From Leisingera daeponensis (GTDB lineage: Bacteria > Pseudomonadota > Alphaproteobacteria > Rhodobacterales > Rhodobacteraceae): 64,000 nucleotides of DNA. The position numbers and the translations under genes are program-made. The notes under the pieces are model-generated. The model saw nothing but the letters and a program-made list of their open reading frames with translations. It ran no database searches and had not been told where the DNA came from. The number at the start of each line of letters is the position of its first letter. Position 1 is the stretch's first letter. This document shows positions 24,684 to 32,950 of this stretch, one piece after another. The stretch is from NCBI RefSeq assembly GCF_019801465.1, contig NZ_JAHVJA010000009.1, positions 124,001-188,000 of the forward strand. The letters run 5' to 3'.

Positions 24684-26381
24684 TCATTCTGACAATTTTG
24701 TCCCGGCTGCCTCCGAGACCTTCCTCCAGGCAAGCTTCCGCTTGATCGTGGAAACGCTGATACCGGTCGCATCGGCGGCCTTTTGAATACTGCCCGCGCG
24801 GGCTACCTGATCGTGCAGCAGATCAGCCTCAAAGGCCCGGACCCTGTCGCGCACTTCTTCGGCTGGCACCCGGCCTGACATCCCACCCTGCGGGATCACC
24901 GGATTTGTCGCTCCGGCAAAGGCGGCTTCAACCATGGCCGCTGATATGCGTGCCTCCTCCCCGGTGACAACCATCCGCTCGACCATGGTCCGCAGCTCCC
25001 GCACGTTGCCCGGCCAGGTCCAGCGCGCCAAACGGTTAATTGCCGCGCGGTCAAAGTATTTCTCCGCACCGTGCAGCATGTTGAAAGCTTCTAGGAAATG
25101 CTGCGCAAGCCCGGCAATGTCCGCGACGCGGTCTTGCAAAGGCGGAATGCATATCTCAGCAACTGCAAGGCGGTAGTACAGATCTTCACGGAATCTGCCC
25201 TCGTTAACCATCGCGCTCAAATCGCCGCGGCTGGTTGCGATCAGCCGCAGGTCCCTGCCTTCGCGGCCAAGGCGTGATTTTCCTGTACGCAGCCAAGAGG
25301 ACAGCCTTTCCTGAACCCGCGGCGGCATCAGGTCGACCCGCTCCAAGATCATGGTGCCGCCAACTGCCCGCGCCAGCAGACCCTCGTCACGGCCAGCCTC
25401 GGCTGCCTCCTTGCCGAACAGCTCCTCCATAACCGCGGCTTCCGGTAAGCCGCCAAATCCGAAGCGCAGCAGCCGCTTGCGGCTGCGCTTGCTGTAACGG
25501 AAGATCAAATCCGCGAGCTTGCGTTTGCCAACACCAGACGGGCCGCTGATAAGCACCGCCGCATCTGTGCGCGCCACCCGCATTGCAAGACGGACGGTCT
25601 CCTGCATGTCCTCGCTGGCCCAGAACAACTCACCATCCTGCGCCGCGTTCTCGCGGATTTCCCGCAACTCGCTTTCGTAGTTTCGGATCTCCTGTTCAGC
25701 CGCCGTCAGCTTACCCTGCATTTCAATCAGCTCAGTCGTGTCGCGCGAATTGATGATGACCCGCCGCACCGTGCCGTCCGGCGCCATCAGCGGGATGCCG
25801 GTGGCCAGTACCTTGCGCCCGGATTTCGTTGTTTGCAGCGCGGTCTGGCGCTTTTTGGTGGTGATGATCTTCCAGGTGATCAGCGGATCGAGATACCCCT
25901 CGCGTTCCAGTTTGCTGGCGTCGCGCCCCAGGAAGTTGCGCGCGCTCAGGCCGTAACAGCGCTCAAAACCGGCGTTCATCCACAGGGTGCGTCCCGCCCC
26001 GTCCGCGACGTAGATGCCATCAAAGCAGTTTTCAAAGATTTCGACGAAATCGTCGAAATTATCCTGCAGCGCCTTCAGCCCTTCGTCGGTGGCCGAGACG
26101 AACCAGCTGGGCAGGAAATAATGCTCCACCGCAGTGTCGCGCCGGACGCTGGCTACGCAAAACACCGAGGCGTTGATGGTGATCCAGGCCGGCGCCTGCT
26201 CCGCCCCGTCGCGGCGGCGCAGATCCTCCAGCTCCGGATAGCGGTCGGCGAGTTCAGACAGCGTCGTCAGCCCGCCGTCAAACAGGCTGCGCAGCATCCG
26301 GTTGGCATAGGTGATCCGCTCCCCCTGCAGCCTGAGCACCCCAAAGGGCAACATGTCCAGAATATCCGATTCGCGTTTCAT
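24684..26381 (-). CDS. PAS-AAA+-HTH regulator of NtrC type without GAFTGA loop
   Basis: A 565-residue regulator. N-terminal sensory part has a PAS-like region (DILDMLPFGVLRLQGERITYANR, split at residue 20) and a second PAS domain (FENCFDGIYVADGAGRTLWMN, about 115-135). The AAA+ domain has Walker A GPSGVGKRK (about 289), Walker B-like GTMILERVDLM, the arginine-finger region FREDLYYRL (about 397) and WPGNVREL (about 454). The loop that contacts sigma-54 (GAFTGA) is absent; LFGKEAAEAGRDEGLLARA stands in its place. A Fis-type HTH ends the protein (SIQKAADATGISVSTIKRKL). The ATG at 26381 has GGGAGG upstream. Proteins without GAFTGA, such as TyrR-like members, act at sigma-70 promoters or repress. 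It sits between the two operons it probably controls. Confidence 0.9.
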   Translation of the reverse strand: MKRESDILDMLPFGVLRLQGERITYANRMLRSLFDGGLTTLSELADRYPELEDLRRRDGAEQAPAWITINASVFCVASVRRDTAVEHYFLPSWFVSATDEGLKALQDNFDDFVEIFENCFDGIYVADGAGRTLWMNAGFERCYGLSARNFLGRDASKLEREGYLDPLITWKIITTKKRQTALQTTKSGRKVLATGIPLMAPDGTVRRVIINSRDTTELIEMQGKLTAAEQEIRNYESELREIRENAAQDGELFWASEDMQETVRLAMRVARTDAAVLISGPSGVGKRKLADLIFRYSKRSRKRLLRFGFGGLPEAAVMEELFGKEAAEAGRDEGLLARAVGGTMILERVDLMPPRVQERLSSWLRTGKSRLGREGRDLRLIATSRGDLSAMVNEGRFREDLYYRLAVAEICIPPLQDRVADIAGLAQHFLEAFNMLHGAEKYFDRAAINRLARWTWPGNVRELRTMVERMVVTGEEARISAAMVEAAFAGATNPVIPQGGMSGRVPAEEVRDRVRAFEADLLHDQVARAGSIQKAADATGISVSTIKRKLAWRKVSEAAGTKLSE

Positions 26382-26403
26382 GCCTGTGCCTCCCGACCCC
26401 GAC

Positions 26404-26447
26404 TTGGTGTCATTTTTGATATCATATAGGTTCATTTTTGACACCAA
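26404..26447. promoter_or_regulatory. Tandem TGTCA-N4-TGACA-like boxes between the regulator and the flavoprotein operon
   Basis: A 9-bp inverted repeat, TTGGTGTCA at 26404-26412 and TGACACCAA at 26439-26447, encloses a 10-bp direct repeat TCATTTTTGA at 26410-26419 and 26432-26441, spaced 22 bases start to start (two helical turns). Read as two boxes they are TGTCATTTTTGATA (26409-26422) and GTTCATTTTTGACA (26430-26443), near-palindromes of TGTCA-N4-TGACA. The layout is what a dimeric HTH protein needs for cooperative binding and resembles TyrR-box spacing logic. The site lies just upstream of the regulator start (26381, minus) and 138 bases upstream of the flavoprotein start (26585, plus). 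Confidence 0.6.
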
Positions 26448-26584
26448 TCACTTGCGCCAGTCAGACGAAAGCTCCGCAAGCCGCTAATAAATAAAGAATA
26501 ATATTTCTGCCTCCTGCCCCGGTTCAGCAGCGGCCCCGCCGCCCCGCAGCCGTAGCCTTGAAGCTGAGACATCAGGAGGAACAA

Positions 26585-28243
26585 GTGACTAATATCATCG
26601 AAACCGACATTCTCGTCATAGGAGAAGGCAGCGCAGGCCAGGTCGCGGCCCTGGCAGCAAGCGAAGCGGGCGCCGATGTTGTCCTGCTGTTCAACGGGCA
26701 GGCCTCTTCGACCGCGATCTCCACCGGCTTCCTGACCTATGCCGCGCATGACGGCTTCCCGAAGGAGGAGGTCTTTGATGCCATGTCCGACGTAACCGGC
26801 AAGGGGCTGTGCGACACCGCCCTGCTGCGTCGGCTGGTGGATGAGGCGCCCGCCGAAATGGGCGCGATCATTGAAAAGTACAGCATCCCTGTCGACCGCG
26901 CCCCGCGCGGATACCGGGTGCGGCGGTCCACCGGAATGCGCGGCAAAGACATCCTGGACGAAACCTACGGCAGCGACGGTGCGGAGGACATGACCGGGCT
27001 GATGATGGAGTTCTCCTCCACCCACGGCACGGCGCTGTTCTCGCAACTGCGCAAGGCGGTCAAATCCAGCAGCGTGCGCCGGATCAAGGGCAGCGCCTTG
27101 TCGCTGCACCGCGAGGGACCCAGCGTCTGGGCCGATCTGGACGGCTCTCCAGTGAAAATCGCCGCCCGGGCAGTGATCCTGGCCACCGGCGGGATGCAGG
27201 GCGTCTATGAGTTCACCGACACCCCGCAGAACCTCTTGGGCGACGGCCAATCGATGGCGCTGGAAGCGGGTGCCGAGCTGGTCGACATGGAGTTCATCCA
27301 GTTCTACCCGCTGGCGGTGAACGAAGAAGGCGCACCCGCGATCTTCCTCTACCCGGACTACCCTTCCACCGCCAAGCTGGTGAATTCCGACGGCGAGGAC
27401 CTGATCCTGAAACACATGGGCCCCGGCCAGTCGGCGCTGGCCGCGCTGCACAACTGGGACTTCCTCAGTTTCATCATCCAGTCGGAGATCATCGAGGGGC
27501 GCGAGGTCTTCATCGACTTCCGCGAAACCCAGGACGCCGAATGGGCGCCGGACTCGCTGACCGCGACCTTCCTGTCCAAACACGTGCCGGATTACCGCGA
27601 GCGCCCGGTCCGGATCTCGCCCTCGTCGCACTACACCCTCGGCGGCGTGCGGGTGGACACCGACGGTCAAACTTCGATCCCCGGCGTCTATGCCGTGGGC
27701 GAGGTGGCCGGCGGTTTGCACGGCGCCAACCGCCACGGCGGCACCGCGCTGGTCGAGGCGATGACCTATGGCGCCATCTCCGGCCGCCACGCGGCCGCCA
27801 ATCTGCAGCCGCGTTCCAACATGGCGCGTTCCACCGACAATCCGCCCCCAACCCGGCGCGCGGGCAACGGCGCCCTCCCCGCGGACCTGCTGGCACAGGT
27901 GCGCCAGCTCACCCAGAAGGGCCTTGGCCCAGCCCGCTCCGACGAGCTGCTGACGGAAACGCTGGCGCAGATCCGCACCCTGCAGGTCGAAATTGCCGGA
28001 CTGGGCTGGGCCGATCTCGACGGCTTTACCGAGGTCCAACGCCTAGCCCGAGTCGCCCGTCTGGCCGAGGCCATGTGCCTGGCGATGCGGAGGCGGCAGG
28101 AATCCCGCGGCACCCACATGCGCAGCGACTTCCCGGAGGAAACCGGCGAATGGCAGCGCAAACAAGCCGTGCGCCTGAACGGCGCGGGGCTGGAAATCCA
28201 TGACATCGCGCTGGGGGATCAACCCGTGGCCGCAACACTTTAA
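26585..28243 (+). CDS. FRD/SDH-type FAD-dependent oxidoreductase
   Basis: A 552-residue flavoprotein of the fumarate reductase/succinate dehydrogenase/L-aspartate oxidase family. It starts with ETDILVIGEGSAGQVAALAASEAG (dinucleotide fold, about residues 5-28; note GEGSAGQ for the usual GxGxxG). Active-site segments are IAARAVILATGGMQGVYEFTD (about 194), MEFIQFYPLAVNEEG (about 235) and ISPSSHYTLGGVRVDTDGQTSIPGVYAVGEVAGG (about 346 on, split by the FAD contact). GTG at 26585 is chosen because AGGAGGAA precedes it. No iron-sulfur or membrane partner is present, so it is probably a soluble oxidase or dehydrogenase. It is first in an operon with an importer. Confidence 0.88.
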   Translation: MTNIIETDILVIGEGSAGQVAALAASEAGADVVLLFNGQASSTAISTGFLTYAAHDGFPKEEVFDAMSDVTGKGLCDTALLRRLVDEAPAEMGAIIEKYSIPVDRAPRGYRVRRSTGMRGKDILDETYGSDGAEDMTGLMMEFSSTHGTALFSQLRKAVKSSSVRRIKGSALSLHREGPSVWADLDGSPVKIAARAVILATGGMQGVYEFTDTPQNLLGDGQSMALEAGAELVDMEFIQFYPLAVNEEGAPAIFLYPDYPSTAKLVNSDGEDLILKHMGPGQSALAALHNWDFLSFIIQSEIIEGREVFIDFRETQDAEWAPDSLTATFLSKHVPDYRERPVRISPSSHYTLGGVRVDTDGQTSIPGVYAVGEVAGGLHGANRHGGTALVEAMTYGAISGRHAAANLQPRSNMARSTDNPPPTRRAGNGALPADLLAQVRQLTQKGLGPARSDELLTETLAQIRTLQVEIAGLGWADLDGFTEVQRLARVARLAEAMCLAMRRRQESRGTHMRSDFPEETGEWQRKQAVRLNGAGLEIHDIALGDQPVAATL

Positions 28244-28256
28244 GGGAGGAAAAACC

Positions 28257-29561
28257 ATGAAACCCAACCTGTTGAAACTTGCCTGCGTCTTCGGCCTTGC
28301 GGCCAGCACCGCGCTCAATGCGCTACCCGCAGCCGCCAAGGAGGAATTCAAGGTCGGCATCGTCACCTTTCTGTCCGGCCCCGCCGCCGGGCCGTTCGGT
28401 GTACCGGGCCACCAGGGCGCCGAACTGGTCATCGAAGCAATCAACGCAGGCGAGCTGCCCGCCCCCTATAATACCCCCGGTTTTGCCGGGGCGCGGCTTG
28501 CCCCGATTTTCGTGGACGAGGCCGGCGGCAATACCAAGCAAGTCGCTGAATACCGCAACCTCGTCCAGAAACAGGGCGTGGACGCTGTGATCGGTTATAT
28601 CTCGTCGGGCTCCTGCCTGTCGGTGGCGCCGGTCGCCGAAGAGCTGAAGACGCTGACCATTATCCCGGTCTGCGGCTCGCCGCGCTTGTTCGAGGAAGGC
28701 GGCAAGGACTACGTCTTCCGCACCACCGGCCACGCGGTCGGCGATGGGGTGGCGGCGGCGCTTTACGTGCGCGACAAGTTCGGCGATGCGCCTGCCTATA
28801 CCGGCATCAACCAGAATTACGCCTGGGGCCAGGACAGCTACAAGTTCTTCGACCTGGCGATGAAGACCATCAACCCGGACACCGCGGCCTCGGACAACCC
28901 GCAGTTCCCGAAGCTGTTCGCGGGCCAGTTCGGCACCGAGATCTCCACCCTGTCGCTCGACAAGGCGCCGCTGGTGCATTCCAGCTTCTGGGACGGCGAC
29001 ATGGAGGCCTTCGTGCTGCAGGCCAATGTGCGCGGCTTCTTCCGGCAGAAGACCTTCATCTCGACGCTCGGCGCCTCGGCGGTGGACCGTCTGGGCAAGG
29101 GCTTCCCCGAAGGCGTGGTGATGGGCACCCGCGGCGAATACGGCCTGCTGGTGCGCAATCTGGACACGCCGCTGAACCGCTGGTTCGTCGACCGCTACAA
29201 GGAGAAATACGGCGAATACCCCCTGGGGCCGTCCTACCAGTACGCACAGTCCGTCCTGGCGCTGAAGATCGCCATGGACAAGGCGGCAGAAGCGGCCGGC
29301 GGCTTCCCTAAGCAGGCGCAGATCATCGACGCCTTGACGGGACTTGAATGGGACAGCTTCGGCGGCCGCGTCTCGATGGCGCTTGGCGGAGGCCATCAGG
29401 CGGTGCATCCGGTGGGCTATGGCATCACCGGCTGGAACAAGAAGACCGGCGAGCCGGAAGCCACCGGCGTCGTGTTCTACCCCGCGGACTGCATCATGCC
29501 GCCGGAAGGCCAAACCGGCATCGAATGGCTTGAGGCCGGCATGCCCGGCGCCAGCTGCTGA
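28257..29561 (+). CDS. Branched-chain-type ABC transporter periplasmic binding protein (second system)
   Basis: A 434-residue Peripla_BP_6-family binding protein with a Sec signal peptide (LLKLACVFGLAASTALNALPAAA, split at 20, cleavage near AAAKEE). The mature start KVGIVTFLSGPAAGPFGVPG is typical. RBS AAGGGAGGA precedes the ATG. Two Cys (SSGSCLSVAPVAEEL and IIPVCGSP) may form a disulfide, and one Cys ends the protein (PGASC). The gene follows the flavoprotein gene by 13 bases and is separated from the permease genes by a 77-base spacer with a GC hairpin, the usual device for making more binding protein than permease. Cargo unknown. Confidence 0.92.
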   Translation: MKPNLLKLACVFGLAASTALNALPAAAKEEFKVGIVTFLSGPAAGPFGVPGHQGAELVIEAINAGELPAPYNTPGFAGARLAPIFVDEAGGNTKQVAEYRNLVQKQGVDAVIGYISSGSCLSVAPVAEELKTLTIIPVCGSPRLFEEGGKDYVFRTTGHAVGDGVAAALYVRDKFGDAPAYTGINQNYAWGQDSYKFFDLAMKTINPDTAASDNPQFPKLFAGQFGTEISTLSLDKAPLVHSSFWDGDMEAFVLQANVRGFFRQKTFISTLGASAVDRLGKGFPEGVVMGTRGEYGLLVRNLDTPLNRWFVDRYKEKYGEYPLGPSYQYAQSVLALKIAMDKAAEAAGGFPKQAQIIDALTGLEWDSFGGRVSMALGGGHQAVHPVGYGITGWNKKTGEPEATGVVFYPADCIMPPEGQTGIEWLEAGMPGASC

Positions 29562-29579
29562 CCCCGGTTCTCCCCGGTG

Positions 29580-29607
29580 GCGGGCGGGGCGCCCCTGCCC
29601 TGCCCGC
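29580..29607 (+). repeat. GC-rich hairpin between binding-protein and permease genes
   Basis: GCGGGC (29580-29585) pairs with GCCCGC (29602-29607), and the space between contains the perfect palindrome GGGGCGCCCC (29586-29595). It lies in the 77-base gap after the binding-protein stop. No T run follows. It probably stabilises the binding-protein message, a common layout in ABC operons. Confidence 0.4.
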
Positions 29608-29638
29608 TGCTGGAGAGAGAGGGAGGAGGAAAATACAC

Positions 29639-30535
29639 ATGCAACTGCTGTTTACCATACTTCTGGACGGGCTGGTCTATGCCTCGTACCTGTTCATCGT
29701 CGCGGCGGGGCTCACCATCATCTTCGGGGTGATGAAGATCCTGAACGTGGCCCATGGCGGCTTCTACGCCTGGGGCGCTTACACCGCCGCCTATTTCATC
29801 GGCGCCGCCTCCGAAATGGGGCTGCCCGATTGGTTCGCCTTCCTGATCATCGCCGGATCGGCGCTGGCGGTCGGCATCGTGCTGGGCCTGCTGATCGAGC
29901 GGATCGTGCTGCGCCGGCTCTACGATCACGAGGAGATCCTGATCGTGCTCGCCACCTTCGGGGTGTTCCTGATTCTCGAGGACCTGATCCTGCTGATCTT
30001 CGGCGTGAACCCCTATTTCGCCTACCAACCGATGGTGGCACTGGGCAGTGTCGAGATGGGCGGCATCTTCCGCGACGTCTATTCGCTGACCCTGTTTGGC
30101 GTCGCGCTGCTCGTCGCTGCAGGCAGCTGGTGGATGCTGACCCGCACCCGCTGGGGCAAGCTGATCACCGCCGTCATCCATGACCGCGAGATGGCGCTGA
30201 TCGTCGGCATCAACGTGCGCCGCCTGTTTGTCGTCACCTTCTGCGCGGGCGCCGTGCTGGGCGCGCTTGGCGGCGCCTATATCGCGCCCACCGTGTCTGT
30301 GGCGCCCGGCTTTGCCGTCGATGTCATCGTGCTCAGCTTTGCCGTTGTCGTGATCGGCGGCATGGGCTCGATCCCCGGCGCGCTGATCGGCGCGCTGCTG
30401 GTCGGCCTACTGCGCGCCCTGGCGGTCCACAAGCTGCCGGAGCTTGAGCTGTTCGTGATCTTCCTGGTGATGTCCGCAGTTCTGATCGTGCGCCCCGAGG
30501 GGCTGTTTGCACCGGCCAAGGCGAGGAAAATCTGA
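29639..30535 (+). CDS. livH: Branched-chain-type ABC transporter permease, LivH family (second system)
   Basis: A 298-residue permease. The N-terminal pattern GLVYASYLFIVAAGLTIIFG plus VMKILNVAHGGFYAWGAY (about residues 10-47) is the LivH signature. About eight membrane segments follow, with the coupling loop at VIHDREMALIVGINVRR (about 180) and RPEGLFAP at the end. The stop overlaps the next start by one base. It pairs with the LivM protein from 30535. The sequence differs widely from the first LivH of this window, so the two systems are not a recent duplication. Confidence 0.94.
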   Translation: MQLLFTILLDGLVYASYLFIVAAGLTIIFGVMKILNVAHGGFYAWGAYTAAYFIGAASEMGLPDWFAFLIIAGSALAVGIVLGLLIERIVLRRLYDHEEILIVLATFGVFLILEDLILLIFGVNPYFAYQPMVALGSVEMGGIFRDVYSLTLFGVALLVAAGSWWMLTRTRWGKLITAVIHDREMALIVGINVRRLFVVTFCAGAVLGALGGAYIAPTVSVAPGFAVDVIVLSFAVVVIGGMGSIPGALIGALLVGLLRALAVHKLPELELFVIFLVMSAVLIVRPEGLFAPAKARKI

Positions 30536-31494
30536 TGCTGCACGCAATTCTATCCGACAAGACGGTGCGGCTGACCGCACTGGCGCTGCTGGCGCTGGCC
30601 GCCGCCGGGCTGATGCTGCCGGCCTGGGTCGTCGACAACATGATGTTCGGCCTGGCGCGCGGCGCCGCCGTGCTGGGGCTTCTGGTGCTGTGGCGCACCG
30701 GGCTTATGTCCTTCGGCCACGGGCTCTACTTCGGGCTGGGCGCCTATGCGGTGGCGCTGTCCGAGCACTGGCTGGGCCTCAGCGATTTTGCCCTGCGCAT
30801 CCTCGCCGCCATGCTTGTTGCGGTGGTCGCGGGTTTCGCTCTCGGCTTCATCCTGCGCCGCTACCGCGACATCTTCTTTGCGATGCTGTCGCTGGCGTTT
30901 TCGATGGTGCTCTACGGCATCCTGGTCAAGACCGAGGCGCTGGGGTCCACCGATGGCTTCTCGGTGTCGCAGACCACCTTCCTGGGCTGGGCGCCCGAGG
31001 GCAAGCAGGTGCTGTTCTCCGCCATCATCGCCGTCTGCCTGGCGCTGGCGGTGCTGGTGCAGATGTACCTGCGCTCGACCCTCGGACGGCTGACCACCGC
31101 GATCCGCGACAACGAAATCCGGGTGGAATACCTGGGCTATTCGGTGGCCCGTGCGATCCACATCAAATACGTGATCTCGGCCGCCCTGGCCGGCGCAGCG
31201 GGCGGCATGATGGCGATGGCGCTGGGACAGGTCGACCCCGACAGCATGGTCTACTGGACGGTCTCGGGCGAGCTGGTCTTCATCACCATCATGGCCGGGC
31301 CGGGCAGCGTGCTGGCGCCCTTCATCGGCGCCATCATCTTCGAGTTCCTGCGCACCTACGCCTTCGAGATCGCCCCACACGCCTGGCAGTTGATCGTCGG
31401 CGGCACGCTGCTCTTGATCATCTTCTTCCTGCCCGGCGGCATCTGGTCGCTGCTGGAACGCATCCCCTTTATCCGGAGGCTCCGTCATGACTGA
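30535..31494 (+). CDS. livM: Branched-chain-type ABC transporter permease, LivM family (second system)
   Basis: A 319-residue permease with about nine hydrophobic segments. LWRTGLMSFGHGLYFGLGAYAV (about residues 55-76) is the family signature, and LTTAIRDNEIRVEYLGYSV (about 187-205) is the coupling loop. LPGGIWSLLERIPF ends the membrane part. The start overlaps the LivH stop and the 3' end overlaps the LivG gene by 8 bases. It forms the second half of the pore for the cargo bound by the product of 28257-29561. Confidence 0.94.
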   Translation: MLHAILSDKTVRLTALALLALAAAGLMLPAWVVDNMMFGLARGAAVLGLLVLWRTGLMSFGHGLYFGLGAYAVALSEHWLGLSDFALRILAAMLVAVVAGFALGFILRRYRDIFFAMLSLAFSMVLYGILVKTEALGSTDGFSVSQTTFLGWAPEGKQVLFSAIIAVCLALAVLVQMYLRSTLGRLTTAIRDNEIRVEYLGYSVARAIHIKYVISAALAGAAGGMMAMALGQVDPDSMVYWTVSGELVFITIMAGPGSVLAPFIGAIIFEFLRTYAFEIAPHAWQLIVGGTLLLIIFFLPGGIWSLLERIPFIRRLRHD

Positions 31495-32275
31495 TGCGCC
31501 CATCCTCTCCGTCAAGGACCTGCAGAAATCCTTCGGCGCCGTGACCGCGGCCAAGGACATCAACGTCGACATCCCCGCAGGCCAGGTGGTCGGCGTGATC
31601 GGTGCCAACGGCGCGGGCAAGACCACCTTCGTCAACATGGTCACCGGCTACCTGAAACCCTCGGGCGGCACCATCCGGTTCCTGGACCGCGACATCACCG
31701 GCATCGCGCCGCGGCTGGCGGTGCATCAGGGGCTCACCCGCTCGTTCCAGGTCAGCCAGGTGTTCATGACCCTCAGCGTGCGGCATAACCTCCTGTCGGC
31801 ACTGGCCCTGGCCCGGCGCAAGGGCGGCGCGCTGCTGCGCCCCATCGCCGGGCCGGAACTGCTGGCGGAATGCGACGCGATCATGGCCCGTTACGGCCTC
31901 ACGGATGTGGCCGAACACGAGGCCAGCGCGCTGTCTCAGGGCTCGCGCAAGCTGCTCGACATCGCCATGGCGGTGGTCAGCGGCCCCAGGATGCTGCTGC
32001 TGGACGAACCCACCTCCGGCGTCGCCGCGGAAGAAAAGTTCGCCATCATGGACACGGTGATGTCGGCGCTGAAGGCCTCTGGCACCACCGTCCTTTTCAT
32101 CGAGCACGACATGGAAATCGTCGAGCGCTACGTCGACCGGGTGCTCGCCTTCTTCTCGGGCGAGGTGATCTGCGACGCCCCGCCCGCCCGGGCGCTGATC
32201 GACCCCAAGGTGCGGGAACTGGTGATCGGCGACACCCGCGCCCAAACCGGACAAGCGGAGGCAGCCTATGCTTGA
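31487..32275 (+). CDS. livG: Branched-chain-type ABC transporter ATPase, LivG family (second system)
   Basis: A 262-residue ATPase. Walker A is GANGAGKTT (about 43-51), the signature is ALSQGSRKLLDIAMAV (about 147-162) and Walker B is MLLLDEPTSGVAAEEKF (about 168). The signature reads SQGSR rather than SGGQ, a normal LivG variation. It overlaps LivM by 8 bases and LivF by 8 bases, so the four transporter genes are fully coupled. Confidence 0.94.
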   Translation: MTDAPILSVKDLQKSFGAVTAAKDINVDIPAGQVVGVIGANGAGKTTFVNMVTGYLKPSGGTIRFLDRDITGIAPRLAVHQGLTRSFQVSQVFMTLSVRHNLLSALALARRKGGALLRPIAGPELLAECDAIMARYGLTDVAEHEASALSQGSRKLLDIAMAVVSGPRMLLLDEPTSGVAAEEKFAIMDTVMSALKASGTTVLFIEHDMEIVERYVDRVLAFFSGEVICDAPPARALIDPKVRELVIGDTRAQTGQAEAAYA

Positions 32276-32912
32276 GATCAACAACCTGAACGTCTCCATC
32301 GGCCCGGTGCCGATCCTGCGCGGCAGTGCGCTAACCGTGAACACCGGCGAGATGGTGGGCCTGATCGGCCCCAACGGCGCGGGTAAGACCACGATGATGC
32401 GCGCGATCATGGGGCTCTTGGCGGCACAGTCCGGCACGATGAGCTTTGACCATTACCAGCTGCCCGCCACTCCGCCGCAAGACCGCGCCCGCATCGGCAT
32501 CGGCTACATGCCCGAGGACCGCAAGCTGGTACCGCAGCTTTCGGCCGAGGAAAACATCATGATGCCGGTCTGGGCGGTAGACATCCCCGACTATCATGAC
32601 CGGCTGAAATGGATTTATGACCTGATGCCCGAGGTGCGCGAGTTCCGCGGCCGCAGCGCCACCTCACTGTCCGGCGGCCAGCAGAAACTGGCAGCGCTGG
32701 CCCGCGCCCTGATGATGGGCGGGCGGCTGATCCTGCTGGATGAGCCCTCCGAGGGCATCGCCCCTGTGCTGGCGCGGCGGATCTCGGAAATCCTGCGGGA
32801 CCTGAAGTCCGAAGGCATGTCGATCCTGATCGCGGAATCCAACGATCACCACTGCGCCGATCTGCTGGACCGCAGCTACCGCATCGAACGCGGGGCCACG
32901 CATCCCGCGTGA
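32268..32912 (+). CDS. livF: Branched-chain-type ABC transporter ATPase, LivF family (second system)
   Basis: A 214-residue ATPase. Walker A is GPNGAGKTT (about 35-43), the signature LSGGQQKLAALARAL (about 133-147) and Walker B LILLDEPSEGIAP (about 155-167). It is about 20 residues shorter than most LivF proteins, mainly at the C-terminus, which ends with RIERGATHPA. The core motifs are complete, so it should be active. The stop lies 38 bases before the chosen start of the hydratase-family gene. Confidence 0.93.
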   Translation: MLEINNLNVSIGPVPILRGSALTVNTGEMVGLIGPNGAGKTTMMRAIMGLLAAQSGTMSFDHYQLPATPPQDRARIGIGYMPEDRKLVPQLSAEENIMMPVWAVDIPDYHDRLKWIYDLMPEVREFRGRSATSLSGGQQKLAALARALMMGGRLILLDEPSEGIAPVLARRISEILRDLKSEGMSILIAESNDHHCADLLDRSYRIERGATHPA

Positions 32913-32950
32913 CCCCTTCCCGCAACTGGTTCAAGCCAAAGGAGACCGGA

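Noticed and set aside
530-32912. The two branched-chain-type importers as a recent duplication
   Set aside because: Gene order differs (binding protein-G-F-H-M versus binding protein-H-M-G-F) and the proteins are only distantly alike.
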